Of a stretch of 34,940 nucleotides of DNA, positions 24,998 through 32,614 are shown piece after piece. The DNA is taken from contig JAHAWU010000025.1 in the NCBI GenBank assembly GCA_018383815.1, positions 1 through 34,940 on the forward strand. The letters are read 5' to 3'. How positions within the stretch are numbered: the first letter of the stretch is position 1; every line of letters starts with the position of its first letter. The position numbers and the translations under genes were made by a program. The notes under the pieces are model-generated. The model searched no databases. It was given only the letters and a program-made list of their open reading frames with translations, and had not been told where the DNA came from. This stretch comes from Candidatus Jordarchaeia archaeon (GTDB lineage: Archaea > Asgardarchaeota > Jordiarchaeia > Jordiarchaeales > Jordiarchaeaceae).

Positions 24998-25776
24998 TAC
25001 TTGTAAACCCCTGCCAACTTCAGTTCTCTAGCAATCCTAACTCCAAAGTATCCTCCAAAAGTTGCCAAAACTGCACAAACCGCGGAAACACCCAAAATCA
25101 AAGTAGGAGTTATTATAGCCTCCAGACCCGAAACATGGAAACCAAAGCCTCCAAGAACCGCCATAGTGAAGCCCACGAATTCAACAGCTACACCCAAATT
25201 AGGCATAAGAGCACCCAGAACCCCCAACGTGAGGACCAGACCCATGAAATCCAACGCCAACCCTGAAAAACCAACTAGAGCAAAAACATTAAGGATGAAC
25301 TGCACATACATGAGACCACCCACTGTCTGAATTAGGAGGGAAGATCCCCTCATCTGGTAACCTCCAAAAACCAGAGTTAGGAGCAGGACAACAACTGTGC
25401 TGATTCCTGCTCTAACTCCGGTGGCGAGGGCTGTCATCTTCTCGTTCGAATAATCCCTTCTAGACGCTGCTACGAGAAGATCAGCGGTAATTCCACCAGA
25501 AAGTGTTGCGGGAAGGAGGATGGGAACCGCTGGGAAAATTAAGCCGCTGATCAGCCCCCATATAAGCATGAGGAAGGTCATCGTTCCAATTTTTCTAATC
25601 TTTATGCAGGCTAGCGCAATCACTATTGCTGTGAAAAAGGCTGAGGAAATGGATTTAACTCCTGGAAAACTGCTGATGGCTGAACCGGTCATTATTGCAA
25701 CAAATGATATTGCGTAGAGTAGAACTGTGAATAGTGCTAGGTAGACTAGCTCTCTTGTGGTGAAGTAGCCTTTCAT
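24997..25776 (-). CDS. ECF transporter S component, substrate unknown
   Basis: A 259-aa integral membrane protein heading the operon. It shows six or more hydrophobic segments and the loop GLIFPAVPILLPATLSGGITADLL, which fits the substrate-specific subunit of an ECF importer. It is longer than many S components (~180-200 aa). No vitamin- or metal-specific motif is identified, and no biosynthetic neighbour reveals the substrate. Two palindromes over its promoter indicate tight repression, possibly by substrate. Confidence 0.8.
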   Translation of the reverse strand: MKGYFTTRELVYLALFTVLLYAISFVAIMTGSAISSFPGVKSISSAFFTAIVIALACIKIRKIGTMTFLMLIWGLISGLIFPAVPILLPATLSGGITADLLVAASRRDYSNEKMTALATGVRAGISTVVVLLLTLVFGGYQMRGSSLLIQTVGGLMYVQFILNVFALVGFSGLALDFMGLVLTLGVLGALMPNLGVAVEFVGFTMAVLGGFGFHVSGLEAIITPTLILGVSAVCAVLATFGGYFGVRIARELKLAGVYK

Positions 25777-25840
25777 TTATTTCGTCACCTTTGTTTAATG
25801 TTTTTTGTGAAACTTTCAGTGGACAATTGTCTATTTAGCT

Positions 25841-25928
25841 TTACTAATTTAGTAATACTATTTAACAAAAAAATATTACTAAATTTAGTATTATTATTCC
25901 ACGAAAAAGTATTACCCATATTTAAATC
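25841..25928 (-). promoter_or_regulatory. ECF operon promoter with two palindromic operators
   Basis: On the minus strand a TATA box (GATTTAAATATG, 25917-25928) would start transcription near 25895. Downstream lie a perfect 14-bp palindrome TACTAAATTTAGTA (25877-25890) and a perfect 15-bp one, TTACTAATTTAGTAA (25841-25855), centred 35.5 bases apart. They share the half-site TTACTAA. The position suits repression. The cognate regulator is not in the window as far as I can tell. Confidence 0.65.
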
Positions 25929-26136
25929 TTACGCAAAAATAACTGGCACAGTCAACTAGGTGTTACCTATTGCGTGCACGTTTTGGAAAGTGCCCTAAAG
26001 CCCCTGATAAGAGACTCCTCCAAGTTGTTCCACCCGTGAAAAACTCCAAAAATGCATCCAGGAAGATGGGTGTTTGAGCCGAAAAACACACAGCCCATGA
26101 CAGGTGTCACTTAGTTAACAGTGCCAAATAATTGGG

Positions 26137-26250
26137 CGCAAAAGGGCACGTATATATTTTTGATTTTATTGGGGTATGTAAAAAGTTTCCCCAAAAAACA
26201 TTTGTGGGCTCAAAAAAATGGAAAAGAAGGCTTAGGAAGCCTCCCCAAAA
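26137..26250 (-). mobile_element. Element D, inverted partial copy
   Basis: Its reverse complement matches about 115 bp of 27185-27303, including GGGGAGGCTTCC, TTTTTTGGGGAA, TTTTTACA and AAAATCAAAAATA. The copy stops where MITE A begins (26253), so MITE A may have inserted into or beside it. Positions 25929-26136 hold nothing identified. Confidence 0.55.
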
Positions 26251-26252
26251 AA

Positions 26253-26424
26253 CCAATGTCATTAAGTGTAAGATTCTTTTTATGTACTTGTGGGGTGGTT
26301 TAGATTCGCCCAATTTATCCCCATTTTTTGGGTTCTCGACTAAAAAGGAAACTCCATGGACACCTTTTGGAGGCCAAACAAAACAAAACTGCGTCGCCCC
26401 TCCGCCTTAACTTAATGACATTGG
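26253..26424 (-). mobile_element. MITE family A, copy 3
   Basis: A 172-bp element with terminal inverted repeats CCAATGTCATTAAGTGTAAG and CCTTAACTTAATGACATTGG. Its reverse complement matches 7631-7803 almost throughout. A weak hairpin (GCCTGTAAGGGA with CCCTTTACAGGG) follows at 26425-26461. Confidence 0.75.
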
Positions 26425-26565
26425 GCCTGTAAGGGAGGGCTACTCTGGGCCCTTTACAGGGTGGGCAAGCGTTCACCAAAAAAGCCTAAAGTCTTCTTTC
26501 TGGGTTCGGAGCCCAAATATTCTTTATTTGTCCACAACAGCTAAATCACACAAAAATTTTTTATG

Positions 26566-26612
26566 CCTAAAAAAACAACCAATATCTCGAAGAAATTAAA
26601 CTTTTTCAACAG
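26566..26612 (+). repeat. MITE family B, right-half fragment
   Basis: Forty-seven bases, core AAAAAACAACCAATAT then AAATTAAA..TTCAACA, matching 6362-6405. Only the right half is present. Flanking sequence 26425-26794 shows no gene. Confidence 0.5.
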
Positions 26613-26794
26613 TACGAACTTGTTAAAAAATTGTTGTTTTGTTCCTGATTGCTTTTTTCGCGGGTTTAAACGGGTGGTTCTTGTGAATTCCACAGCGGAA
26701 TTATGCCCTAAGGGAAAGGATTTGCACCACCCACCACACTAACTCTGGAGAGATGGCAACCAAACCGTGAAAAATTGATTTCTGTTTTCCCTTT

Positions 26795-27038
26795 TTATTC
26801 GCCGCTGGACGAGAGAGCGGGTTTCGTTTCAGGTCTCTTTTCCCTTGGGTGAACTTTAAGCCAATTAATGAATTCTTCCCTGGCGATTTCACTCAGTTCC
26901 GTATAGGTTTTCCCCCCTTCCTTTTGCTTTAGGCCGAATATCAATTCTCCGATAAAATGAAGGCCTCGCATCATGGGATCAGACGGGAAGCCCTTTAAAG
27001 CCTTCCTCCATATCTTCTCTCTCCTCTACTGGTATCAT
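26795..27038 (-). pseudogene. Small frameshifted or two-part gene, unknown family
   Basis: An ATG at 27038, preceded by AAGGGTGAAAAG as a good ribosome-binding site, opens MIPVEEREDMEEGFKGLPV and then stops. In a neighbouring frame the reading continues from about 26990 through MMRGLHFIGELIFGLK and TYTELSEIAREEFINWLKVH to TAA at 26795. One indel would join them into an ~80-aa helical protein, the size of many antitoxins. Alternatively the 59-aa frame from ATG 26974 is the real gene. No family recognised. Confidence 0.35.
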
Positions 27039-27119
27039 TTCTTTTCACCCTTACTCAAAAAAAATCGTCAGGTGTCACTAAAATTCTCGAATAACCTAAT
27101 AAAAAGTTTATGTTATCCA

Positions 27120-27306
27120 TGCTGTGGCGCAATGTAATATGTATGTTTTTTGTGTGGGGGTATGTAATTTTTGTTGCGGTCTCTGTTTGGGGGGAGGCTT
27201 CCCAGGCCCCCTTTCCCAGGTTCCAGCCCTAAAATGATTTTTTGGGGAAGCATTTTTACAAACCCCACAAAATCAAAAATACATACTTACTACTCTACGC
27301 CCCATG
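27120..27306 (+). mobile_element. Element D, full-length copy
   Basis: The two ends are imperfect ~55-bp inverted repeats: left ATGTATGTTTTTTGTGTGGG, right CCCCACAAAATCAAAAATA plus CATACTT. CATGCTGTGGCGC at the left mirrors GCGCC/ACGCCCCATG at the right. The middle is G/C-rich (GGGGGGAGGCTTCCCAGG). Its right end reappears at 18046-18105 and most of it inverted at 26137-26250. No coding capacity. Confidence 0.55.
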
Positions 27307-27326
27307 CTGTGTTGCATAATTTTATT

Positions 27327-27378
27327 TTGCTATGAAAAATCTTGGAAGGCTTTGTCTAAGAAGCGTAGCTTATGTAGG
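27327..27378 (+). repeat. Hairpin repeat family E, copy 3
   Basis: TTGCTATGAAAAAT, GGCTTTGTCTAAGAAGCG and AGCTTATGTAGG match the reverse complement of ~30495-30545 closely and the pair at 4555-4662 more loosely. The stretch to 27741 holds a GC-richer patch at 27503-27580 (CGCCT/AGGCG hairpin and AGAGG/CCTCT pairings) that could be a structured RNA or a transposon end, but no supported gene. Confidence 0.5.
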
Positions 27379-27741
27379 TTTTTATATCACGTGTGTGATA
27401 ATTTTTATTGTAGGAGCGGAGAAATATACATTTCTAGCATAAAATTGGAGAAAAACAATTACTCGCAGCACTTATGGGTAATGCATAGCTTTAATAAGTG
27501 GGGATGAGGGTCGCCTCTAGCATCAGGCGCCCGAACACCCACCCAGAGGGTTTTCCGACCACTATCCTCTAAATTGGGTAAATCCCTAATATATACATAG
27601 TCAAGTGGGGGTTAGCCGTTGCGGCTGCCAAAAACTCGTGTGGAAGCTCAAAATTGAGGTTTGGGGGGGAATGGGGAAATCGTCCTACAGTGGGCTTACT
27701 GCTTAACCCTTACCAGGGAAACTGCTGTCCGAGGGCCATCC

Positions 27742-28617
27742 TTACTGTTGCTGGTGGAGTTCTTCTTTGGAGAGTTTGGTTCCGCAGTGGGGGCAGGTGG
27801 CCCAGATTTTTATCCATTCCAGAAGGTGGTCTCTGTGGAATGGGGAATTGCAGTGGGGGCAGAAGCAGGCTTCTTTTGGGGCTATGTGGGATTTGCACAG
27901 GACACATTTAACCATGATTTCTCCACATTCTAGGCAAGCGTCGAGTTCTTCTGGAACCTTCGCCCCACATACCATACATATGTTCTCTTTGGGTGGAGAG
28001 ACCTCCACTGTTCCCTTCTCATAGCATTCCTTTCTTGTGAGTGTTCCTTCCATTATCGTGCTTGGAAATAGGGCCAGAAAAGCGGCGATGAAAAATGCCC
28101 CTTGATAAATGCCCGAGGCAATGTTCTGCTGAATGTTGAATAGATAAAGTGCGACTAGAAATTTAGAGGATGTGGGTGTTCCTGGTGTGTTTCCTATTGC
28201 GGGAATGAGGATTGTCTGAATGAACGGGTCGGGGCTGTATGTTGTCGTGGCATTGGCGACGATCACTGCAATGGTAAGTATTATTATGAAGGAGACGCCG
28301 TAAATTGCCAGAAATCTTTCCCAGTTATGGTGGGTGAATCTCCAGGTTTCTTGGGTCTCCAAGCTTGAGATTTTCACAACTTGGAAAACTCGTTCTCGCC
28401 TCTCTTCTTCCATGTGTTCTGAGAACTCGCCCTCCACTTGCACTCTGTCGCCTCTTCTCAGTCCGATGTAGTAGGTGTAGCCCTTAAATTCACAGTTTAC
28501 ATTTCCGTTGTCTGTGGCTAAAACCATTTTGCCAACTTTGGTTCCGTAGCCCAGGCTGGTGCCCGACCGGTAAACCGTGGAGACAATAATCTTTTTCACT
28601 TTTCCCTCTATTTCCAT
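27742..28617 (-). CDS. Membrane protein with OB-like N-terminus and RING-like zinc C-terminus
   Basis: A 291-aa protein with an architecture repeated at 32615-33459. Residues 1-85 are beta-rich and OB-like (IEGKVKKIIVSTVYRSG, LRRGDRVQVEGEF). Hydrophobic segments lie at ~101-122 and ~170-186. The C-terminus has a zinc ribbon (C214/C217, C228/C231) and a RING-H2-like set: C238/C241, C253/C256, H261, H264, C275/C278 in CPHCNSPFHRDHLLEW..CPHC. This resembles prokaryotic RING domains; an E3 ligase role would require ubiquitin-like partners, none of which I see here. A membrane-anchored zinc-binding adaptor is an equally good reading. It is the last of four minus-strand genes but 198 bases away from the PIN gene. 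Confidence 0.65.
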   Translation of the reverse strand: MEIEGKVKKIIVSTVYRSGTSLGYGTKVGKMVLATDNGNVNCEFKGYTYYIGLRRGDRVQVEGEFSEHMEEERRERVFQVVKISSLETQETWRFTHHNWERFLAIYGVSFIIILTIAVIVANATTTYSPDPFIQTILIPAIGNTPGTPTSSKFLVALYLFNIQQNIASGIYQGAFFIAAFLALFPSTIMEGTLTRKECYEKGTVEVSPPKENICMVCGAKVPEELDACLECGEIMVKCVLCKSHIAPKEACFCPHCNSPFHRDHLLEWIKIWATCPHCGTKLSKEELHQQQ

Positions 28618-28734
28618 GGGGGATCAGTCCTTTTGAGGTATTAACTTCAACGATGCTTTCAATAAATTATACTTTGTAACAAATTTTTGGATTTGGACGG
28701 AATTATGTAGGGTTCCAGTATAAGAGGTTGTTTC

Positions 28735-28745
28735 GAACATTGTTC
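28735..28745. promoter_or_regulatory. Palindrome GAACATTGTTC upstream of the RING-like gene
   Basis: An 11-bp palindrome with one central base, followed by AAA. The same 14-bp pattern occurs at 32107-32120 and 32177-32190. It lies 118 bases upstream of the RING-like gene start. An operator, or the end of a small repeat; undecided. Confidence 0.3.
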
Positions 28746-28815
28746 AAAAAATTTTGGAAATTAAGGAAACCACCAAAAAAAGGGTGAAGATTGGGACTCT
28801 GCCACTGTTAAAAAA

Positions 28816-29904
28816 TCAGCCACTGGCGGGCCTCTTGGCTTTTTCTTGGTGTGTCTTATTGGCTCTGAGTATTTTGTAGTTTTCTTCTAGGAATTTTTGG
28901 AGTTTGGTTTCCTGTGTGACTATTTTTAATTGTTCCATGTTCCAGTGGTCGTCCTTCTTGCCTTTCCATATTCCGTATATTTTGGTTTCTGGAGTTATTT
29001 CTAGGACTCCGTAGAACACTGCTGCGGTGTATAATAGTTGTGCCACGTCTTCCCAGTCTACCTTCCAGTTTTTGGCTAAATCTTTGGGGGATTCGAATCG
29101 GATTCCTTGGAGTTTGAATGCTCTTGCGTTTTCAATAAATTTTGAATCTTCACTGAAGACCATTATGTCTAGGTTTCTCCTTTTGGAGAATTTTTCCAGT
29201 GACTCGACTATATTTTTGTCTCCCGCCTCTCCTTCTAGCTCTTCAACGTACTCTTTTTTTGACATTTTGCGGTACTCCACGTATCCCACTTTTTGGAGCC
29301 GTTCGCTGAGCTTTAACTGGTTGAAAAACTCGTCTAAAATCTCCTCGCTTAGTCCAGATATTTTACACATTTCTGAAATTTCCTTTTTCTCATACTTGCT
29401 GTCTAATCCTACAAGTTCTCTGAGTACTCCCAGTGGGGCTGCAAACCCTGCTTTTAGTTTTGCTCCTCCCGGAAGCTTCGTTTTCGCGAGAAGGTTTGAA
29501 ATCAGAGTGTAGTACCTTCTCCTTAGGGCGACAGTGTCAAAAGAGAGGAAAACCTCTCTGGCACCGCTCAGGGGATTCCTATTTACTGCATTAACAATTC
29601 TTTCGCTCAACTCATCCCACTTGTGGGGCTTAATTATCCCCGAAGCTAGAAACATGTTAACATACTCTTTGTATTCTGGGATTTCCTCTGAGAATTTTTC
29701 GTACTTATTTCTGAGCATTTCATAGTCCTCGTATTGGAGTAGCCCGCCAACTTCAGAAACATCCTTGTGGCTTTTTCCAAGCTTCACCCAGAACAACTCC
29801 TGGTTGAGCAGAAGAGACTTCACACTGAATGAATCTTTTCCCACTGAAAACAAGCCGTTCAAGAATAGGAAAAGGTCGTCTAGGGCTAGGTGGAACCAGT
29901 TCAT
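28816..29904 (-). CDS. PIN-domain RNase paired with a CARF-like protein
   Basis: A 362-aa protein. After a ~115-aa helical N-terminal region comes a PIN-like nuclease core with all four acidic positions: D123 in VFLSFDTVALRRRYY, E163 in GVLRELVG, D229 in GDKNIVESLEKF, and D253 in VFSEDSKFIENA. The last two blocks follow the PIN pattern of a helix with Asp, then a strand ending in D. A C-terminal ~85 residues (WEDVAQLLYTAAVFYGVLEI) is unassigned and may contact RNA or the partner. It starts directly after the CARF-like stop with no gap, so the two are co-translated. Inferred role: an RNase switched by the ligand-sensing partner. The exact CRISPR-ancillary family is not recognised. Confidence 0.65.
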   Translation of the reverse strand: MNWFHLALDDLFLFLNGLFSVGKDSFSVKSLLLNQELFWVKLGKSHKDVSEVGGLLQYEDYEMLRNKYEKFSEEIPEYKEYVNMFLASGIIKPHKWDELSERIVNAVNRNPLSGAREVFLSFDTVALRRRYYTLISNLLAKTKLPGGAKLKAGFAAPLGVLRELVGLDSKYEKKEISEMCKISGLSEEILDEFFNQLKLSERLQKVGYVEYRKMSKKEYVEELEGEAGDKNIVESLEKFSKRRNLDIMVFSEDSKFIENARAFKLQGIRFESPKDLAKNWKVDWEDVAQLLYTAAVFYGVLEITPETKIYGIWKGKKDDHWNMEQLKIVTQETKLQKFLEENYKILRANKTHQEKAKRPASG

Positions 29905-30384
29905 TTAGACACCCTCCCTTCCATACTTTAAGAGGTTAATCAGCCTCTGTTTGTTGAGGGGAATCAGAACGAAGGGCCTATTCTGGTAGGAACTATCGTA
30001 GAGGTGCAAATAGTACAACTTGCTCACATCGTATTTAAAACCTGCCACCATGGCATAGGCACTCATAAACTTTCTGCCGGGAGTCATATCGATGGCCACC
30101 TCATTACCCTTCTCCGACTCCACAATACTCCCAAACAGTTCGGCGAAGCCGTCAATATCCTCCTCATCAACCTCATGGTCTTCAAACTTGACATTAATAC
30201 CGTAGGTGCCCAGAATTCTCTTTATGTAGTTCTTCACGGTTTCAGCGTTCTTTTTAACCTTCTGATTCTGGATTAGGTGCACCCTCTCAGGCCTAAATTC
30301 TTCGCCTTCAAGGATACAGGCGGCCCAAAGAGTATTAATCACCGCAAAAGGATTCTCTCCCACAGTGGTAATCCAAACCCTCAT
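29905..30384 (-). CDS. CARF-like (Rossmann) ligand-sensing protein
   Basis: A 159-aa stand-alone Rossmann-type domain. It begins MRVWITTVGENPFAVINTL, like the first nucleotide-contacting loop of CARF domains, continues with PERVHLIQNQKVKKNAETV, and carries the second hallmark AIDMTPGRKFMSAYAMVAG, comparable to the D-x-T-x-G-x-K-x-M motif of CRISPR-associated sensors. CARF domains bind cyclic oligoadenylates and gate attached effectors. Here the effector seems to be the separate, abutting PIN gene. It is too short to contain its own nuclease. TTAGGAG precedes ATG 30384; a TATA box lies at ~30439-30450. No Cas10 in the window makes the signal. Confidence 0.6.
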   Translation of the reverse strand: MRVWITTVGENPFAVINTLWAACILEGEEFRPERVHLIQNQKVKKNAETVKNYIKRILGTYGINVKFEDHEVDEEDIDGFAELFGSIVESEKGNEVAIDMTPGRKFMSAYAMVAGFKYDVSKLYYLHLYDSSYQNRPFVLIPLNKQRLINLLKYGREGV

Positions 30385-30438
30385 AAACTCCTAACTCCTC
30401 CTAAAAACACCATTAAACAAAAAGTTGTTCTCCCCCCT

Positions 30439-30450
30439 TAAAAATATATA
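30439..30450 (-). promoter_or_regulatory. TATA box of the CARF/PIN operon
   Basis: Minus-strand TATATATTTTTAA followed by a G/C-run, 55-65 bases before the CARF-like ATG. It implies a leader of roughly 30 bases. Confidence 0.4.
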
Positions 30451-30494
30451 CGTCAAACAAAGCAATAGGCTCCACCCCTGTATAATATCAAAAA

Positions 30495-30545
30495 CCTACA
30501 TAAGCTTCGCTTCTTAGACAAAGCATGAAAAATATTTTTCATAGC
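30495..30545 (-). repeat. Hairpin repeat family E, copy 4
   Basis: Contains the perfect 18-bp palindrome ATGAAAAATATTTTTCAT (30525-30542) and CTACATAAGCTTCGCTTCTT. It is the inverted counterpart of 27327-27378. The rest of 30451-30710 shows no gene. Confidence 0.6.
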
Positions 30546-30710
30546 AATAATAATAAATTCAACATGCTAAATACCATTCAATCCTTTGGGTTGTGTGAAG
30601 ATTCTGTTCTGCTAAACAGTTTGTTCAACTTTCGCCCCCCCATTCTTACCTTTTTTACTTAGGTGGGTGTTACAGGTTTGGGTTGGTGGGCAGAATTTTT
30701 TATAAGTTTG

Positions 30711-30868
30711 GTAATGTTTGGCTTTGGGACAAAATTCATGTTCCCCGACGTATATCATCCGTGATGCAATGATAGAGTATTGTTTTTCGTCACAGATACG
30801 ACCTCTAGCGACGAAAAACGCTGAGAAGAAAAAGCCAAAATCAATTTTGTCCCAAAGCCGTAATGTTT
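30711..30868. mobile_element. MITE family F, intact, with target-site duplication
   Basis: A 140-bp element (30720-30859) with perfect 17-bp terminal inverted repeats, GGCTTTGGGACAAAATT and AATTTTGTCCCAAAGCC. It is flanked by the 9-bp direct repeat GTAATGTTT at 30711-30719 and 30860-30868. The perfection of both indicates recent insertion. The right duplication overlaps the stop codon (30867-30869) of the winged-helix gene. No other copy was noticed in the window. A 9-bp duplication fits several IS families (for example IS1), so the parent is not assigned. Confidence 0.85.
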
Positions 30869-31817
30869 AGGCTGGGCTTGTGGCTAGTTGGTTTTGCTCC
30901 CTAAGACTGGTGTACTTGAGGGTTTTGAGGTTGCTTTTTTCATTTTGGTTTTTTTCTATTTCGAGTAGCAGGCGTTCGCCGGCTGCCTTGTGATTAACTA
31001 TCTTGATTTCTATGTGTTCCTCGTGGCGGACGCCGTTTTCCCTTCTTCCGAAAAACGCTTGGCTGATTCTTCTTGGATCCCCGTTTTCTTCCTTTTTTAG
31101 TTTTTGAATTAAGGGGAGGTGTCTTCTTCCCCTGCTGCTTTTCAGCCAATTCTCCAACTTGTGCGCCATAACTTTGTTTTCACCTACGGCTTCCAGTGAG
31201 AGTCTATATGCCTTATCATCAACCACCATGCTAATCATTTTTTCGAATTCAGCACCTCTTCTCTCAAGGATTTTTTCTCCTATTTCAGAGATGGTGTACT
31301 CCTCACAATTGTTATAGTGGGACTTTATAAGCTCTAAATCTTTGAGATAGTTTATTCTGCGCTTTAGTTCCCCGTCTTCTAAATTCAAAGTTCTTTTCAG
31401 TGAATGGAGGCTCCTTTCTCCCTCTTGGTATAAAATTTTCAGAATCCGATACGTGGGCGGGTCGCTTATTAACAATATGTCTTGGGAAAAAGCTTCCATC
31501 ACCCATTGTTCCTTTGCTCGAGCGATTTGTTTCCCAAATTCTCTAGATGCTTCGTTGTAGGCCTCTTCCCTGGCTTTCTCAATCCTTTTAGCTAGCTCAC
31601 TTTTAATTTTCTTGAAGAGTAACTTGGAGAGCCCGCAGAAGAACTCACAGAAAGAAGGCTCCCTTGACTTCCTACCCACCAAATTTGTCAGGGAAGTTTT
31701 CAGTTCCTTGTAGCCTTCATCACACTCAAACACCCCAATATCCCTCAGAATTTTCTCAGCAACACTTTCGTCGGGCAGCCTAAAAAAGTCAAAAATTTTA
31801 TTCCAGGACACCATCAT
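30867..31817 (-). CDS. Winged-helix DNA-binding protein, unknown role
   Basis: A 316-aa protein. Residues ~65-108 form a charged helix likely to be coiled coil (KKIKSELAKRIEKAREEAYNE). A winged helix follows at ~118-186: PTYRILKILYQEGERSLHSL, LNLEDGELKRRINYLKDLELI, then YTISEIGEKIL, the common archaeal ArsR-like layout. The basic, Glu-rich C-terminus (190-316) is not recognised. It lies upstream of the CARF/PIN operon, 480 bases away and with MITE F between, so it could control that operon but has its own promoter. ATG 31814 is an alternative start. Confidence 0.6.
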   Translation of the reverse strand: MMVSWNKIFDFFRLPDESVAEKILRDIGVFECDEGYKELKTSLTNLVGRKSREPSFCEFFCGLSKLLFKKIKSELAKRIEKAREEAYNEASREFGKQIARAKEQWVMEAFSQDILLISDPPTYRILKILYQEGERSLHSLKRTLNLEDGELKRRINYLKDLELIKSHYNNCEEYTISEIGEKILERRGAEFEKMISMVVDDKAYRLSLEAVGENKVMAHKLENWLKSSRGRRHLPLIQKLKKEENGDPRRISQAFFGRRENGVRHEEHIEIKIVNHKAAGERLLLEIEKNQNEKSNLKTLKYTSLREQNQLATSPA

Positions 31818-32614
31818 AACCTCTCTCCATTCTCCAATCCATTCTTATGTCGGCTTCCAATGAGAGCCACCCATAGAAACCGGGATCTGTTAAGGGTTGC
31901 CGAATCCTCCACTTTTGGAAACTTCCCAACCATTCTTAAAACCTCCAAGTTTTCACCTCCAAAACTTTTTATACTTACTCTTCAACTTCTCTATGTGGGG
32001 TTGAAATCAGGGGGTTTGAAACTCTTCTGGTTCCCCTCAACTAAACGGGCTCATTGGGGAACCGTTCACAAAATATTTGTGCCCCAGAAGGTAATCTGCT
32101 TTTTTGGAACAATGTTCAAAGGGAAACCGCAGTAATTTCAAATGCTCCCCGCAAAAAATGATAATCAATCTCTCTCGAACAATGTTCAAACAAAATACAA
32201 ATAGTACAACCCCAACCATAAAAGGAAGAAAACTTAAGCCCCCCAAGAATCAATCACCAACCTCAAAAAAAGGACATCCCCCAGAGCTGTTATAACCCGC
32301 CCACAGCAAAAAAGTATTATCCAAAAACCAAATCCCCAAAAAACTCCGAAAAATTACAGGGGAAAACCTTTAGTTTAGAGACATCATTCTCCCCTCACGA
32401 ACCAAACGTCGACAAACCTGACAAAAATGGAGGAACCCAAAAAAAGTGAATGAACCGTACAGGGTTCCCAAACACCCCTTTTCTTTAAAGAAAAAGGGCG
32501 GAAAACACCTGAAAACAGGAAACATATAAAAATTTTTTTAAATGGGGTGGCCTGAGCCCCCTTCACATAAGTGTTTGGGGGTAAGGTTCAGCATGAATTA
32601 TGGGAGGTGGAAAA
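31818..32614. other. Gene-poor stretch with paired palindromes
   Basis: About 800 bases without a supported gene. GAACAATGTTCAAA occurs at 32107-32120 and again at 32177-32190, 70 bases apart. A T/A-rich segment CATATAAAAATTTTTTTAAA near 32523 is a likely TATA region for the downstream plus-strand gene. Confidence 0.45.

Noticed and set aside
27304-27507. A 67-aa plus-strand frame over hairpin repeat copy 3
   Set aside because: It runs through repeat sequence shared with non-coding copies elsewhere.
27503-27580. tRNA-like or other known RNA at the GC-richer patch
   Set aside because: Pairings are short and do not form a cloverleaf; left as a remark in the neighbouring entry.
28816-30384. 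Reading the CARF/PIN pair as proof of a type III CRISPR locus here
   Set aside because: No Cas10, Csm or Cmr gene is in the window; only the ancillary-like pair is seen.
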